Positions 9,864-17,884 of a stretch of 40,151 nt of DNA are shown here, in pieces. The notes beneath the pieces were generated by a model. The model searched no databases and was not told where the DNA came from. It worked only from the letters and a program-made list of their open reading frames with translations. The stretch comes from Pedosphaera sp. (GTDB lineage: Bacteria; Verrucomicrobiota; Verrucomicrobiia; Limisphaerales; SXQI01): assembly GCA_025359965.1 (NCBI GenBank), contig JANYDC010000089.1:1-40151 (forward strand). The letters run 5' to 3'. The stretch's first letter is position 1, and each line of letters starts with the position of its first letter. A program made the translations under genes and the position numbers.

Positions 9864-9902
9864 GGGCCGTTGCGACAGGCGTTGCAGCGGCCCCTCTTTT
9901 TA
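9864..9902 (+). terminator. Intrinsic terminator after the cupredoxin-like gene
   Basis: A 10-base-pair stem (GGGCCGTTGC at 9864-9873 with GCAGCGGCCC at 9884-9893, one G-T wobble) has a 10-base loop and is followed by a T-rich tract ending at about 9902. It lies 34 bases after the TAA of the cupredoxin-like gene and 36 bases before ctaA, so it should separate the leader gene from the rest of the cluster or attenuate read-through. Confidence 0.65.
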
Positions 9903-9937
9903 TCGAAATTTGCCCGCCTGATAAAGTAGTCTGACTT

Positions 9938-11002
9938 ATGGACCGCCCCACCACTCCCATCTGGATCCACCGTTTGGCGGTGGCGACAGTTTTGGCTGTG
10001 CTGGCATTGATCGGGATCGGCGGACTCGTAACGAGCAAAGGGGCCGGTATGGCGGTGCCGGATTGGCCGACCACCTACGGTTACAACATGTTCCTGTTCC
10101 CCATCTCGAAGTGGCAGGGTGGCATTTTTTATGAGCACAGCCATAGGTTGGTTGCTTCTGCTGTGGGATTGCTGACGGTGATTTTAGCAGTGGCCATTTG
10201 GATGGGGGATTCCCGCAGGTGGTTGAGATGGTTTGGAATAGCCGCAGTGCTTTTGGTCGTGACGCAGGGATTGCTAGGCGGGCTGCGAGTCACGCTCTAC
10301 AAAGATCAGATTGGCATAGTCCACGCCGCTTTGGCCCAACTTTTTCTCTGCTGCGTGGCCACCATTGCCCTAGTCACCAGCCCTTGGTGGCACCATTATC
10401 GCTTTACTCCTGCTCAATCGCGCGCGGCGGCGACGCTTCGACCTTGGTTCATTTTCACCACCGTTGCTGTCTTTTTTCAGCTTCTACTCGGTGCCACAAT
10501 GCGCCATGAGCACGCCGGTTTGGCGGTGCCCGATTTTCCTTTGGCGTACGGCAGGGTTTGGCCCGCCACAGATAAAGTGGCTTTGGATAAAATAAATGAA
10601 TCGAGGATTGATCAACGAGATTTCAAACCAATCACCGCCACCCACATTTATGTCCACATGGCGCATCGTTTGGGTGCGATTATGGTTCTCGCTTTGGTCG
10701 CCTCCAGTTGGTGGATGACGCGTCGAAATTCAGACGCCCCGCGTTTTGGGCGAGTCTGGTCGAATGTCTGGATGGGCGGCGTCATTTTGCAGGCGGTGCT
10801 GGGCGCGGCAACGATTTGGAGCAACAAAGCAGCAGACATCGCCACGTTGCACGTCATTCTTGGCGCTTGTCTTTTGGGGTTGGGGGCCGCCCAATGCTTG
10901 GCGCTCAGTCGGCTTGCTTCCATGTTTGATCACACAGTTAAAAGTGATGATTCCAGAAAAGTTCTGAAGTCTAGCATTGAATCCCGCGTCGCGGCCGCAT
11001 AA
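9938..11002 (+). CDS. ctaA: Heme A synthase (COX15/CtaA family)
   Basis: A 354-residue membrane protein with about eight hydrophobic segments in two similar halves. It oxidises the C8 methyl of heme O to the formyl of heme A in the cytoplasmic membrane. Family signs are GGLVTSKGAGMAVPDWPTTYG, EHSHRLVAS (heme-ligand His pair) and, in the second half, MRHEHAGLAVPDFPLAYG and HMAHRLGA. The two halves repeat the HxxH/HR and AVPD motifs as in other CtaA/COX15 proteins. It precedes ctaB by 10 bases, so the heme O and heme A steps are adjacent ahead of the oxidase structural genes. Confidence 0.95.
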   Translation: MDRPTTPIWIHRLAVATVLAVLALIGIGGLVTSKGAGMAVPDWPTTYGYNMFLFPISKWQGGIFYEHSHRLVASAVGLLTVILAVAIWMGDSRRWLRWFGIAAVLLVVTQGLLGGLRVTLYKDQIGIVHAALAQLFLCCVATIALVTSPWWHHYRFTPAQSRAAATLRPWFIFTTVAVFFQLLLGATMRHEHAGLAVPDFPLAYGRVWPATDKVALDKINESRIDQRDFKPITATHIYVHMAHRLGAIMVLALVASSWWMTRRNSDAPRFGRVWSNVWMGGVILQAVLGAATIWSNKAADIATLHVILGACLLGLGAAQCLALSRLASMFDHTVKSDDSRKVLKSSIESRVAAA

Positions 11003-11012
11003 ACCTTAACGG

Positions 11013-11924
11013 ATGAAATCGAGCGCAGAGACCGCCACCATGGCGGTGCGAGAGGAAACCAGCGAAAAACGCTGGTCTTCTGTGCTCTCTGATTTGTTCA
11101 AGGCTCGCCTGACTGCCTTGGTGTTGCTGACGACTTTGGTCGGTTTTTATGCGGGTTCGCGCGGGCCGGTGGATTATATTCTGATGTTCCACACCTTGCT
11201 CGGCACGGGATTGCTCGCGTGCGGGGCCGCAGCTCTGAACCAATTGCTGGAACACGAATTTGATGGAAAAATGCAACGCACCAGCAGCAGGCCTTTGCCC
11301 TCCGGCCTGATGACTTATCGCCAAGTGCTCCTGGTCGGCGTCGGGACCGCTACTTTTGGTTTGGTCTGGCTTGCTTGTTTCGTCAATCCTCTTACTGCTT
11401 TTCTAGGTGTGCTCACTCTGGTGAGCTACCTGTTTCTGTATACTCCCTTAAAGCGTGTCACTACCTTGAATACCGCCGTGGGTGCGATTCCAGGTGCCAT
11501 TCCGCCGCTGATGGGTTGGACGGCCTCGCGCGGTTACGTCTCCGTCGAGGGTTGGTCCCTTTTTGCCATTCTGTTTTTTTGGCAGCTTCCGCACTTTCTA
11601 GCCATTGCTTGGATGTATCGCGAGGACTATGCCCGCGGCGGTTTTTCCATGCTGCCGGTGGTGGACAAGAATGGTGGACGCACCGGGCGCCAGGCTTTCA
11701 GCCATGCATTGGGTTTGCTGCCGGTTAGTCTGTTTCCGGCAATTTTGGGAGTTTCAGGCGTGCTTTATTTTGTGGGCGCGCTGGTGCTCTCCACCATTTT
11801 TGCCAAGTTTGCCTGGGATTTCGCGAGGGAACTAAGCCACCAACGGGCGCGGGCTTTGTTTTTTGCCTCGATTATCTATTTGCCGCTCTTATTCGCATTA
11901 TTGGTTTTTGACAAAGTCAAGTAA
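11013..11924 (+). CDS. ctaB: Protoheme IX farnesyltransferase (heme O synthase)
   Basis: A UbiA-superfamily membrane prenyltransferase that adds farnesyl to protoheme to give heme O, the substrate of CtaA. Length (303 residues) is typical. The first Asp-rich motif is NQLLEHEFDGKMQRTSSRPL. The conserved YTPLKRVTTLNT and IPGAIPPLMGW stretches are present, followed by the second acidic loop (WMYREDYARGGFSMLPV). About eight to nine hydrophobic segments are visible. A second in-frame ATG at 11040 is also possible, since the first nine residues are unremarkable. It sits 10 bases after ctaA. Confidence 0.95.
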   Translation: MKSSAETATMAVREETSEKRWSSVLSDLFKARLTALVLLTTLVGFYAGSRGPVDYILMFHTLLGTGLLACGAAALNQLLEHEFDGKMQRTSSRPLPSGLMTYRQVLLVGVGTATFGLVWLACFVNPLTAFLGVLTLVSYLFLYTPLKRVTTLNTAVGAIPGAIPPLMGWTASRGYVSVEGWSLFAILFFWQLPHFLAIAWMYREDYARGGFSMLPVVDKNGGRTGRQAFSHALGLLPVSLFPAILGVSGVLYFVGALVLSTIFAKFAWDFARELSHQRARALFFASIIYLPLLFALLVFDKVK

Positions 11925-11970
11925 ACCGTGATCCAAAACCTTGACACATTGACTTTGGAAATTTTAACTA

Positions 11971-11987
11971 CCCGCATTGATTGCGGG
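11971..11987 (+). promoter_or_regulatory. Small hairpin in the leader of the oxidase subunit I gene
   Basis: CCCGCA (11971-11976) and TGCGGG (11982-11987) form a perfect 6-base-pair stem with a 5-base loop. A second GCGGGG (11995-12000) could pair with the same left arm instead, so two exclusive folds exist. No T-run follows, so it is not a typical terminator. A TTGACA at 11941-11946 could be a -35 element for ctaD, but no good -10 lies at standard spacing. The role is unknown. Confidence 0.3.
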
Positions 11988-12041
11988 CGAAACCGCGGGG
12001 CCGGACATCGGTCTCATACGATTTAACACGACACACTCACC

Positions 12042-13874
12042 ATGCAGTCCTCCAGTACACACACATCGCACGCCGCCCAACATGATGCCCACGACCATCA
12101 TGAACTGGGTTTTTGGCAGAAGTACGTTTTTTCAACGGACCACAAAGTCATCGGCATCCAATACGCCCTGACCTCGCTGCTGTTTCTGTTGTTCGGGTTT
12201 TTTCTGATGGGCATGATGCGCTGGCAGTTGGCCTACCCTGGTAAGCCCATTCCGATTTTCGGCGGTCTTTTGGAAAAAATGCTCGGTAGCGTGGCCTCCG
12301 GTGGAATCATGAGTTCCGATTTGTACAACGCTTTCGGAGCGATGCACGGAACCATCATGGTGTTCTTGGGAATTGTGCCTCTGGCCTTCGCTGCCTTCGG
12401 CAACTACGTGGTGCCGCTGCAAATCGGAGCTCCGGACATGGCCTTTCCCAAATTGAACATGGCCAGTTACTGGGTCTATTTCTTGGGCGGTGTGATCATG
12501 GTGTTCAGTTTCTTCATCCCCGGTGGAGCCGCCCAGTCGGGTTGGACGTCTTATTCTCCATTGGCCACGGTTACTCCCACAGCCGGTCAAACCTATTGGC
12601 TGGTCGGCATGGTGTTCCTGATTACCTCTTCGCTTCTTGGCGCGGTCAACTTTCTCGCCACGATCATCCAACTGCGCGCCCCTGGCATGACTTGGATGCG
12701 CCTTCCATTCTTTGTTTGGGCTCAGTTTGTCACTGGTTTTCTTCTGTTGTTGGCCTTCCCTCCTCTGGAAGCCGCTGGTTTGATGCAGTTAATGGATAAA
12801 GTTGCTGGCACGAGTTTCTTCCTGCCGACCGGTTTGATGGTCTCTGGCAAGCCTCTTGATATCAGTGGCGGCGGCAGTCCGTTGCTCTGGCAGCATCTAT
12901 TCTGGTTCCTTGCCCACCCTGAGGTGTATGTGCTCATCCTTCCCGGCATGGGTATTATCGCCGAGGTGCTTTGCAACAACGTTCGTAAACCGATCTGGGG
13001 TTATAAATCTCTGGTTTACTCCGTGTTTGCCATCGGTTTCGTCTCCTTCATCGTGTGGGCTCACCACATGTATCTGACCGGCATGGGCACCGCCATCAGC
13101 ACCTTCTTCCAAACCACTACGATGATCATATCGATTCCTTCGATTATCATCCTGACCGTTTTCTTCATCACCCTCTGGGGTGGTTCCATTCGGTTCACCA
13201 CTCCCATGTTGTTTGCCCTGGCTTTCTTGCCCATGTTCGGCATCGGCGGTCTGACAGGCCTTCCTCTGGGATTCAATTTCGTCGATCTGCACATGCATGA
13301 CACATACTACGTGATCGCCCACTTCCACTATGTCGTGGCTCCCGGTACGATTTTTGCCCTCTTCGCGGGTCTGTACTTTTGGTATCCCAAAGCCACTGGG
13401 CGCTTCATGAGTGAGTTCTGGGGGAAGGTACATTTCTGGACCTCGTTCGTGTTCATGAACCTGATTTTCTTCCCGATGTTCATTCAGGGTATGGCTGGCA
13501 TGTCTCGTCGCATGTACGACGGTGGGGTGAATTACTCCGTCGCGAACTCAGCAAATGATGGAATGATCGGCGCGCTGTCGAGTTCCATTATCGGCTCAAA
13601 CGTAACCATCTCTGTTGCTGCTTGGTGCTTGGGTCTGTCCCAGATCCCTTTCATCATCAATTTCTTCTACAGCATGGTGCGCGGTAAAAAGGTGGAATCG
13701 GACAACCCTTGGCACTCGACCACTCTGGAATGGCAGACTCCCACGCCTCCTCCTCATGGAAATTTTGCCGTAGCGCCCGTGATCTACCGTGGGCCATACG
13801 AATACAGTGTTCCTGGCGCGAGCAAGGATTACACCCCTCAAAACGAGCCAGACGCTCCTTCACGCAAGAAATAA
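12042..13874 (+). CDS. ctaD: Cytochrome c oxidase subunit I
   Basis: The catalytic subunit of an aa3-type heme-copper oxidase, 610 residues and about twelve membrane helices. Visible ligands are the low-spin heme His in [12 protein letters not shown], the CuB/cross-linked Tyr motif [15 protein letters not shown], the CuB pair in VWAHHMY, and the heme a/a3 His residues in [16 protein letters not shown]. The Glu in HPEVY points to the A-type (mitochondria-like) proton channel family. The N-terminus is His-rich ([14 protein letters not shown]) before the first helix. Subunit III follows 22 bases after the stop, and heme A and heme O synthases lie immediately upstream. Location: cytoplasmic membrane. 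Confidence 0.97.
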   Translation: MQSSSTHTSHAAQHDAHDHHELGFWQKYVFSTDHKVIGIQYALTSLLFLLFGFFLMGMMRWQLAYPGKPIPIFGGLLEKMLGSVASGGIMSSDLYNAFGAMHGTIMVFLGIVPLAFAAFGNYVVPLQIGAPDMAFPKLNMASYWVYFLGGVIMVFSFFIPGGAAQSGWTSYSPLATVTPTAGQTYWLVGMVFLITSSLLGAVNFLATIIQLRAPGMTWMRLPFFVWAQFVTGFLLLLAFPPLEAAGLMQLMDKVAGTSFFLPTGLMVSGKPLDISGGGSPLLWQHLFWFLAHPEVYVLILPGMGIIAEVLCNNVRKPIWGYKSLVYSVFAIGFVSFIVWAHHMYLTGMGTAISTFFQTTTMIISIPSIIILTVFFITLWGGSIRFTTPMLFALAFLPMFGIGGLTGLPLGFNFVDLHMHDTYYVIAHFHYVVAPGTIFALFAGLYFWYPKATGRFMSEFWGKVHFWTSFVFMNLIFFPMFIQGMAGMSRRMYDGGVNYSVANSANDGMIGALSSSIIGSNVTISVAAWCLGLSQIPFIINFFYSMVRGKKVESDNPWHSTTLEWQTPTPPPHGNFAVAPVIYRGPYEYSVPGASKDYTPQNEPDAPSRKK

Positions 13875-13896
13875 CCGGCTAAGCGATTTTAATCAC

Positions 13897-14766
13897 ATGG
13901 ATATCCCATACACAGTCAAAGAGCGCGAGGATACAGGGCTCTACAACGCCAAGCTGGGCATCTGGCTCTTTCTGGCCTCTGAAGTCATGCTCTTCGGAGC
14001 TCTCTTCTCATCCTATATTCTTCTGCGCGTCGGTGCCTCCCCTGGCACTTGGCCTCACAGCATCCTCAACGTTCCTCTGGGAACCCTGAACACCATTGTG
14101 CTGATTGTTTCCAGCATCACAGTGGTTATGGCGTGGGCTTCGCTAAAGATGAACAAGTTTGGGGATTGGAGGAAGTATCAGGGCATCACCTTGCTCTGCG
14201 CTCTGGGATTCCTCGGAATCAAATCCTACGAGTATTACGATAAGTTCACCCATTACGAAGTCATCACCAACGATGGCAAGGTATTCGACGGCCATTTGGT
14301 CATGCAGGATACTGAGAAGGTCGTTCTCCACCCCGGCAACCATCGCGTCATCACTTACGCCGCCGAGCAGCTCGGGTATGGACCAAAGCCTGAGGCCGAG
14401 CATGGCCACGAGGTCGAAAAAGCACCCGCCGCACACGAGGCAACCCCCGCACACGAAGCCACAGCAGCTCATGGTGCTGAAGCCGTTGAGGAACATGTCA
14501 CCATTGCGCGCTCCAACATCAAGCGGATGCAGAATTACGGCCCCTACCATCACGCGTATCTGGCGATTTACTTCACTCTGACCGGTCTGCACGCATTGCA
14601 CGTCATCGGCGGCGCTTTGGTCATGGCTTATTTCTTTGGTCCGGGCGCAAAGATGTGGAAATCTGAGCCCGAACGTTTCATCAATCGCATCGAAGTTTCG
14701 GGCCTTTTCTGGCACTTCGTTGACCTTGTCTGGATTTTCCTCTTCCCGGTCCTTTATCTTTTGTAA
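13897..14766 (+). CDS. ctaE: Cytochrome c oxidase subunit III with a large Ala/Glu/His-rich insertion
   Basis: A 289-residue five-helix subunit III. Helices are recognisable at [75 protein letters not shown] and [19 protein letters not shown], and the family motif [13 protein letters not shown] is present. Between helices 3 and 4 there is an extra soluble stretch of about 95 residues (roughly 117-211), ending in repeats of the type [11 protein letters not shown]. Usual bacterial five-helix homologues have only a short loop there. The ATG at 13897 is chosen over an upstream in-frame start that would overlap ctaD by 86 bases. The next gene starts 1 base after the stop. Confidence 0.93.
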   Translation: MDIPYTVKEREDTGLYNAKLGIWLFLASEVMLFGALFSSYILLRVGASPGTWPHSILNVPLGTLNTIVLIVSSITVVMAWASLKMNKFGDWRKYQGITLLCALGFLGIKSYEYYDKFTHYEVITNDGKVFDGHLVMQDTEKVVLHPGNHRVITYAAEQLGYGPKPEAEHGHEVEKAPAAHEATPAHEATAAHGAEAVEEHVTIARSNIKRMQNYGPYHHAYLAIYFTLTGLHALHVIGGALVMAYFFGPGAKMWKSEPERFINRIEVSGLFWHFVDLVWIFLFPVLYLL

Positions 14767-14767
14767 T

Positions 14768-15124
14768 ATGAGCCAAACCACTCACGATACCCATTCCCCC
14801 GCAGCCCACGGTTCGCATGGCGGTCACGATCTTCAAGCGGATCTGCGGAAGTACATGATCGTATTCGGGGCGCTGATCGTCGGCACCATTGTCACCGTTC
14901 TCGCCTCGTACATTCACTTCGGCTCCACTTCAATCAACATTGCTGTGGCCCTCCTGATTGCCAGCGTCAAAGTGTTCTTGGTGGGTGGATATTTCATGCA
15001 CTTGATCTCCGAAAAGAAAATGATCTTCGCTATTTTGGGATCAACCGTCTTTTTCGTGATTGGCCTGATGTACCTCATTATTTGGTCCATGGAACCCACC
15101 AGCCACATTCACATCCCTCACTGA
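14768..15124 (+). CDS. Cytochrome c oxidase subunit IV family protein
   Basis: A 118-residue protein with a His-rich N-terminal tail (THDTHSPAAHGSHGGHD) and three membrane helices (MIVFGALIVGTIVTVLASY, INIAVALLIASVKVFLVGGYFMHL, MIFAILGSTVFFVIGLMYLII). KVFLVGGYFMHL is the hallmark of prokaryotic subunit IV (CoxD/CtaF-like), a small accessory subunit that stabilises the oxidase. The ATG at 14768 lies 1 base after the ctaE stop, so the pair is probably translationally coupled. An upstream in-frame start inside ctaE was rejected. Confidence 0.9.
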   Translation: MSQTTHDTHSPAAHGSHGGHDLQADLRKYMIVFGALIVGTIVTVLASYIHFGSTSINIAVALLIASVKVFLVGGYFMHLISEKKMIFAILGSTVFFVIGLMYLIIWSMEPTSHIHIPH

Positions 15125-15131
15125 ACTGTTC

Positions 15132-15338
15132 ATGTCACTCAAAGCGCTGCACATCGTTTTTGTCACGGCCTGTCTGGCCTTGGCAGGATTTCTCGCGGTC
15201 TGGTCGTTCATGGAATACAGCACCACCCGCAACTCGTGGTCGCTCACAGGTGGAATAGCCTCGTGCCTGAGCATGGCTGCGTTGTTGGTGTATGGCCGCT
15301 TCTTTCTGAAAAAGCTTAAGCACATCAGCTATCTATGA
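15132..15338 (+). CDS. Small two-helix membrane protein of the oxidase cluster, unknown function
   Basis: A 68-residue protein with two hydrophobic segments (residues 5-26 and 38-56) and a basic end (FFLKKLKHISYL). I do not recognise a named family. It begins 7 bases after the subunit IV gene, and its stop overlaps the start of the next gene (ATGA), which implies coupled translation within the cluster. It could be a small assembly or accessory subunit; that is inferred from position only. Confidence 0.7.
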   Translation: MSLKALHIVFVTACLALAGFLAVWSFMEYSTTRNSWSLTGGIASCLSMAALLVYGRFFLKKLKHISYL

Positions 15339-15616
15339 AGTGTTCCAAAATAACGCAGTTTATCCTTGGTCTGATCGCGGTTGCCGCCGTGAACCTTCCA
15401 ACCGGCGCACAAGCTTGCGCCGCTTGTTTCGGCCGCAGCGATTCCCGTCTGGCTCAGGGGATGAACATGGGTATTTTGGTCCTCCTGTTTTTCATCGTCA
15501 GCATGCTGGCGATGATTTCAATGTTCTTTGTTTTTCTGGGCCGACGCGCTTCCCAGCAACCTCTGCCGGGTCATCCCGATCAGACAGCGACTGCCCCCAA
15601 CGATCTCCACAACTAA
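15335..15616 (+). CDS. Small exported/anchored protein with a CAAC motif, oxidase cluster
   Basis: A 93-residue protein. Residues 1-26 look like a signal peptide ending near GAQA, followed at once by CAACFGRSDS, giving a C-x2-C pair at the mature N-terminus. One membrane helix follows (MGILVLLFFIVSMLAMISMFFVFLG), then a short polar tail. The pair could be redox-active or bind copper on the periplasmic face. The gene overlaps the stop of the preceding small membrane protein and lies 12 bases before subunit II, whose binuclear CuA site needs delivery of copper and thiol reduction. No family is recognised. Confidence 0.7.
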   Translation: MKCSKITQFILGLIAVAAVNLPTGAQACAACFGRSDSRLAQGMNMGILVLLFFIVSMLAMISMFFVFLGRRASQQPLPGHPDQTATAPNDLHN

Positions 15617-15628
15617 CTGGTATTTGAA

Positions 15629-16396
15629 ATGAGTTTCTCTGACATTATGGGTATGCCCCTCCTTGCTTCCAAGCACGGGGCCGAAGTTGACCGTCTTATT
15701 TTTTACATCCACGCTTTGATGGCTGCGCTCTTTGTGGGATGGCTGGGGTATTTTTTCCTCACTCTCATAAAATTCCGCAAATCAGCCAACCCCAAGGCAA
15801 GTTATCTTGGCGTCACTTCTCATTTCTCCTCTTATCTTGAGGGGTTTGTTGCCATCATCGAGGCCGTCCTTCTTATTGGTTTCGCTGTTCCCATGTGGGC
15901 TCACATGGCCGATGGGTTTCCGAAGGATTCGGATGCCACGGTCATTCGCGTCACTGCCGAGCAGTTTGCCTGGAATGCCCGCTACCCCGGCCGCGATGGT
16001 AAGTTCGGTCAGCAGGATATTAAGCTTGCCGGAGCCTCCAATCCGCTCGGATACGATCCCAAGGATCCCGCTTCCAAGGACGATATCATCCCTCCTCTCA
16101 ATGAGATGACTGTGCCTCTGGGCAAACCGGTGATTGCGTACATCACCTCCAAGGACGTCATTCACTCCTTCAAAATCCTGCCGTTCCGCGTCACTCAGGA
16201 TGCCATCCCCGGCTTGGTTATTCCTCTTTGGTTTGAGCCGACCAAACCAGGCCGCTACATCCTCAATTGCGCCCAGTTGTGCGGCAACTCCCACTACTTC
16301 ATGAGAGGTACTTTCAATGTCGTTTCCCCTGCGGATTATGAGGCTTGGGTGACTGAGAAGAGCAAAGCGGGTTCAGGGCCGGTCAGTTTCGAATAA
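15629..16396 (+). CDS. ctaC: Cytochrome c oxidase subunit II
   Basis: A 255-residue subunit II with two N-terminal membrane helices (residues 22-46 and 72-94) and a periplasmic cupredoxin domain carrying CuA. Ligands are His179 (DVIHSFKI), Cys214, Cys218, His222 and Met225 in CAQLCGNSHYFM. The residue between the cysteines that is usually Glu (its backbone carbonyl binds CuA and its side chain the Mg site) is Gln216. No C-terminal cytochrome c domain follows, so an external electron donor is required. The gene lies after subunits I, III and IV and two small genes, unlike the common order with subunit II first. A hairpin follows. Confidence 0.95.
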   Translation: MSFSDIMGMPLLASKHGAEVDRLIFYIHALMAALFVGWLGYFFLTLIKFRKSANPKASYLGVTSHFSSYLEGFVAIIEAVLLIGFAVPMWAHMADGFPKDSDATVIRVTAEQFAWNARYPGRDGKFGQQDIKLAGASNPLGYDPKDPASKDDIIPPLNEMTVPLGKPVIAYITSKDVIHSFKILPFRVTQDAIPGLVIPLWFEPTKPGRYILNCAQLCGNSHYFMRGTFNVVSPADYEAWVTEKSKAGSGPVSFE

Positions 16397-16414
16397 TTAT
16401 TTTTTGGATTGCAC

Positions 16415-16455
16415 GGCTCCTTGTCGGCAACAGTCGCCGGTCAAGGAGCCTTTTT
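16415..16455 (+). terminator. Terminator-like hairpin that also contains the SCO ribosome-binding site
   Basis: GGCTCCTTG (16415-16423) pairs perfectly with CAAGGAGCC (16442-16450). Inside, CGGC (16425-16428) pairs with GCCG (16436-16439), leaving a 7-base loop, and TTTTT follows at 16451-16455. This is a textbook intrinsic terminator for the oxidase genes. However, AAGGAG (16443-16448), the only Shine-Dalgarno sequence for the next gene (ATG at 16459, 10 bases away), is inside the right arm. The hairpin could both end transcription and mask that site. The structure is seen directly; the dual role is inference. Confidence 0.7.
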
Positions 16456-16458
16456 ATT

Positions 16459-17109
16459 ATGGCAAAGGGAAACAGGACATTAATTAACGGTCTGATTTGG
16501 GCGGTACTCGGAATTGTGGTGGTGGCGATTTCCGTGCTGTTCGTCAAGACACGGCTCGATCAAGCCATCCTGCTTTCCGAGAAAATGCCGGTCTATTCGC
16601 AGGTGCCTGATTTTGTCCTGACCAACCAGTTCGGATCTGTGGTTACTTCGAAAGACCTCGCTGGCCAGGTTTGGGTGGCTTGTATCGTCTTCACCCGTTG
16701 TCCCGGGCCTTGTCCCAAGATGGCTGGTAAAATGGCCGAGTTGCAAAAGCTCTGGCCCGCTGAAACTCCCATCCGCTTTGTCACTCTCACGACCGACCCC
16801 GGCTATGACACTGTTCCCGTCATGAAAAAATTCTCGGATCGCTTCCAAGCCGAGTCAGGTCGCTGGCATTTTCTTACCGGTCCCAAGTCCGAGATTGTTC
16901 GACTTGCCGTGGGCGGTTTAAAGCTCACCACACTGGACAAGGAACCAGGCGACCGCGCTTCCGATGATGACCTGTTTATTCACAGCACGGTGTTCATGCT
17001 CGTCGATCAAAAGGGCAGGGTGCGTGGCAGTTTTGAAAGTCTGGAACCTGGTTTTGAGGAGCAAATCAAAGCCGCTGCCGACTTGCTGCTCCGAACCAAT
17101 TCCCGCTAA
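16459..17109 (+). CDS. SCO1/SenC-family copper chaperone
   Basis: A 216-residue membrane-anchored thioredoxin-fold protein that matures the CuA site of subunit II. An N-terminal anchor spans residues 10-30. The copper-binding motif is Cys81-x3-Cys85 (RCPGPCPKM), and the third ligand His175 is in FIHSTVFMLVD. These are the invariant SCO residues and length is typical. It is 62 bases downstream of ctaC, with a hairpin carrying its Shine-Dalgarno sequence in between, and 5 bases before the DUF420 gene. Expression may therefore be set separately from the structural subunits. Confidence 0.93.
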   Translation: MAKGNRTLINGLIWAVLGIVVVAISVLFVKTRLDQAILLSEKMPVYSQVPDFVLTNQFGSVVTSKDLAGQVWVACIVFTRCPGPCPKMAGKMAELQKLWPAETPIRFVTLTTDPGYDTVPVMKKFSDRFQAESGRWHFLTGPKSEIVRLAVGGLKLTTLDKEPGDRASDDDLFIHSTVFMLVDQKGRVRGSFESLEPGFEEQIKAAADLLLRTNSR

Positions 17110-17114
17110 TTATC

Positions 17115-17543
17115 ATGCATATCAGTGATCTGCCCATCGTCAACGCGGTGCTCAACAGTCTCTCCGCCGTATTTCTGATACTGGGCCTGATCTTCATTAA
17201 AAAAGGTAACAAAATCGCGCACCGCAACTGCATGGTCTCGGCCTTTTTGACCTCGAGCCTCTTTTTGGTCTGCTACCTTGCTTACCATTACTACGCCGGC
17301 GCCACCCGCTTCGAGAACCCAGCCTGGTTCAGACCCATTTACCTGACCATCCTTCTCACCCACACCATCCTCGCCGTGGCGGTGGTGCCATTGGTGCTCT
17401 TGGCCTTCAACCACGCCTTCCGCGAACGATTCGACAAACACCGCCGAATCGCCCGCTGGACTTGGCCAGTCTGGATGTACGTCTCCATCACCGGAGTCCT
17501 GATTTACCTCCTCCTCTACCAAATCTACCCCCAAAAACATTAG
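17115..17543 (+). CDS. DUF420-family membrane protein
   Basis: A 142-residue integral membrane protein with four hydrophobic segments. Conserved polar positions are in HRNCMVSAFLTSSLFLVCYLAYHYY, TILLTHTILAVAVVPLVL and RIARWTWPVWMYVSITGVLIYLLLY. This pattern matches DUF420 (YozB/CtaM-like) proteins, usually encoded with cytochrome oxidase genes and implicated in oxidase maturation. It follows SCO by 5 bases and ends the respiration cluster. The stop codon coincides with the start of the left RHS-flanking repeat. Confidence 0.88.
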   Translation: MHISDLPIVNAVLNSLSAVFLILGLIFIKKGNKIAHRNCMVSAFLTSSLFLVCYLAYHYYAGATRFENPAWFRPIYLTILLTHTILAVAVVPLVLLAFNHAFRERFDKHRRIARWTWPVWMYVSITGVLIYLLLYQIYPQKH

Positions 17544-17839
17544 GCAACCAATAGCAGGTGATGTGCCCATTTTGCTACTGGCGATAAAAACGCCGGGGAA
17601 AAGCTTCTTTGAGTTCGAGGTTCCGCTAAGCGCGGCACGCTCCGTCTCCAATATTCATCTGAACGCCCCAACACACGGGCTCCCCGCATCCAGTGCTGTC
17701 CCAGTCAACCTCGGGTTGGTTTTCGGGCGTGGTTCATTCTCGTCCCGTTACGGACGGGCGATATCCCCCTAGAACGTTCTGCCAACCGAGTTAGGGGCGC
17801 GACTTCTTTCCGGCTATATCCAAGCACAGTCTTCCATAA
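17543..17839. repeat. Left copy of a diverged direct repeat flanking the RHS module
   Basis: No gene is seen here. Bases 17543-17600 align with 19944-20000 (shared GGCAACCA, TTTGCTACT and GCCGG blocks). Bases 17601-17731 align with about 20060-20197 (shared TTCTTTGAGTTCG, GGTTGGTT and TTCATTCT/TCCATTCT blocks). The right copy has about 55 extra bases between the two parts. By eye the aligned parts look about 70% identical, so the duplication is old. The last 100 bases, up to the RHS junction near 17840, are not clearly shared. Confidence 0.6.
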
Positions 17840-17884
17840 AGAGCTGAATATGCCAAAATCTGCAACGTTGCCAACTCGCCGCTG

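Noticed and set aside
12132..12671. Minus-strand frame of 179 codons inside oxidase subunit I
   Set aside because: It is antisense to a well-conserved gene with all heme and copper ligands; the translation has no domain and is rich in Gly, Gln, His and Arg, typical of antisense reading.
17771..17780. Palindrome AGAACGTTCT in the left RHS-flanking repeat region, considered as a LexA-like operator
   Set aside because: Too short and not next to a plausible promoter or intact gene; the right repeat copy does not preserve it.
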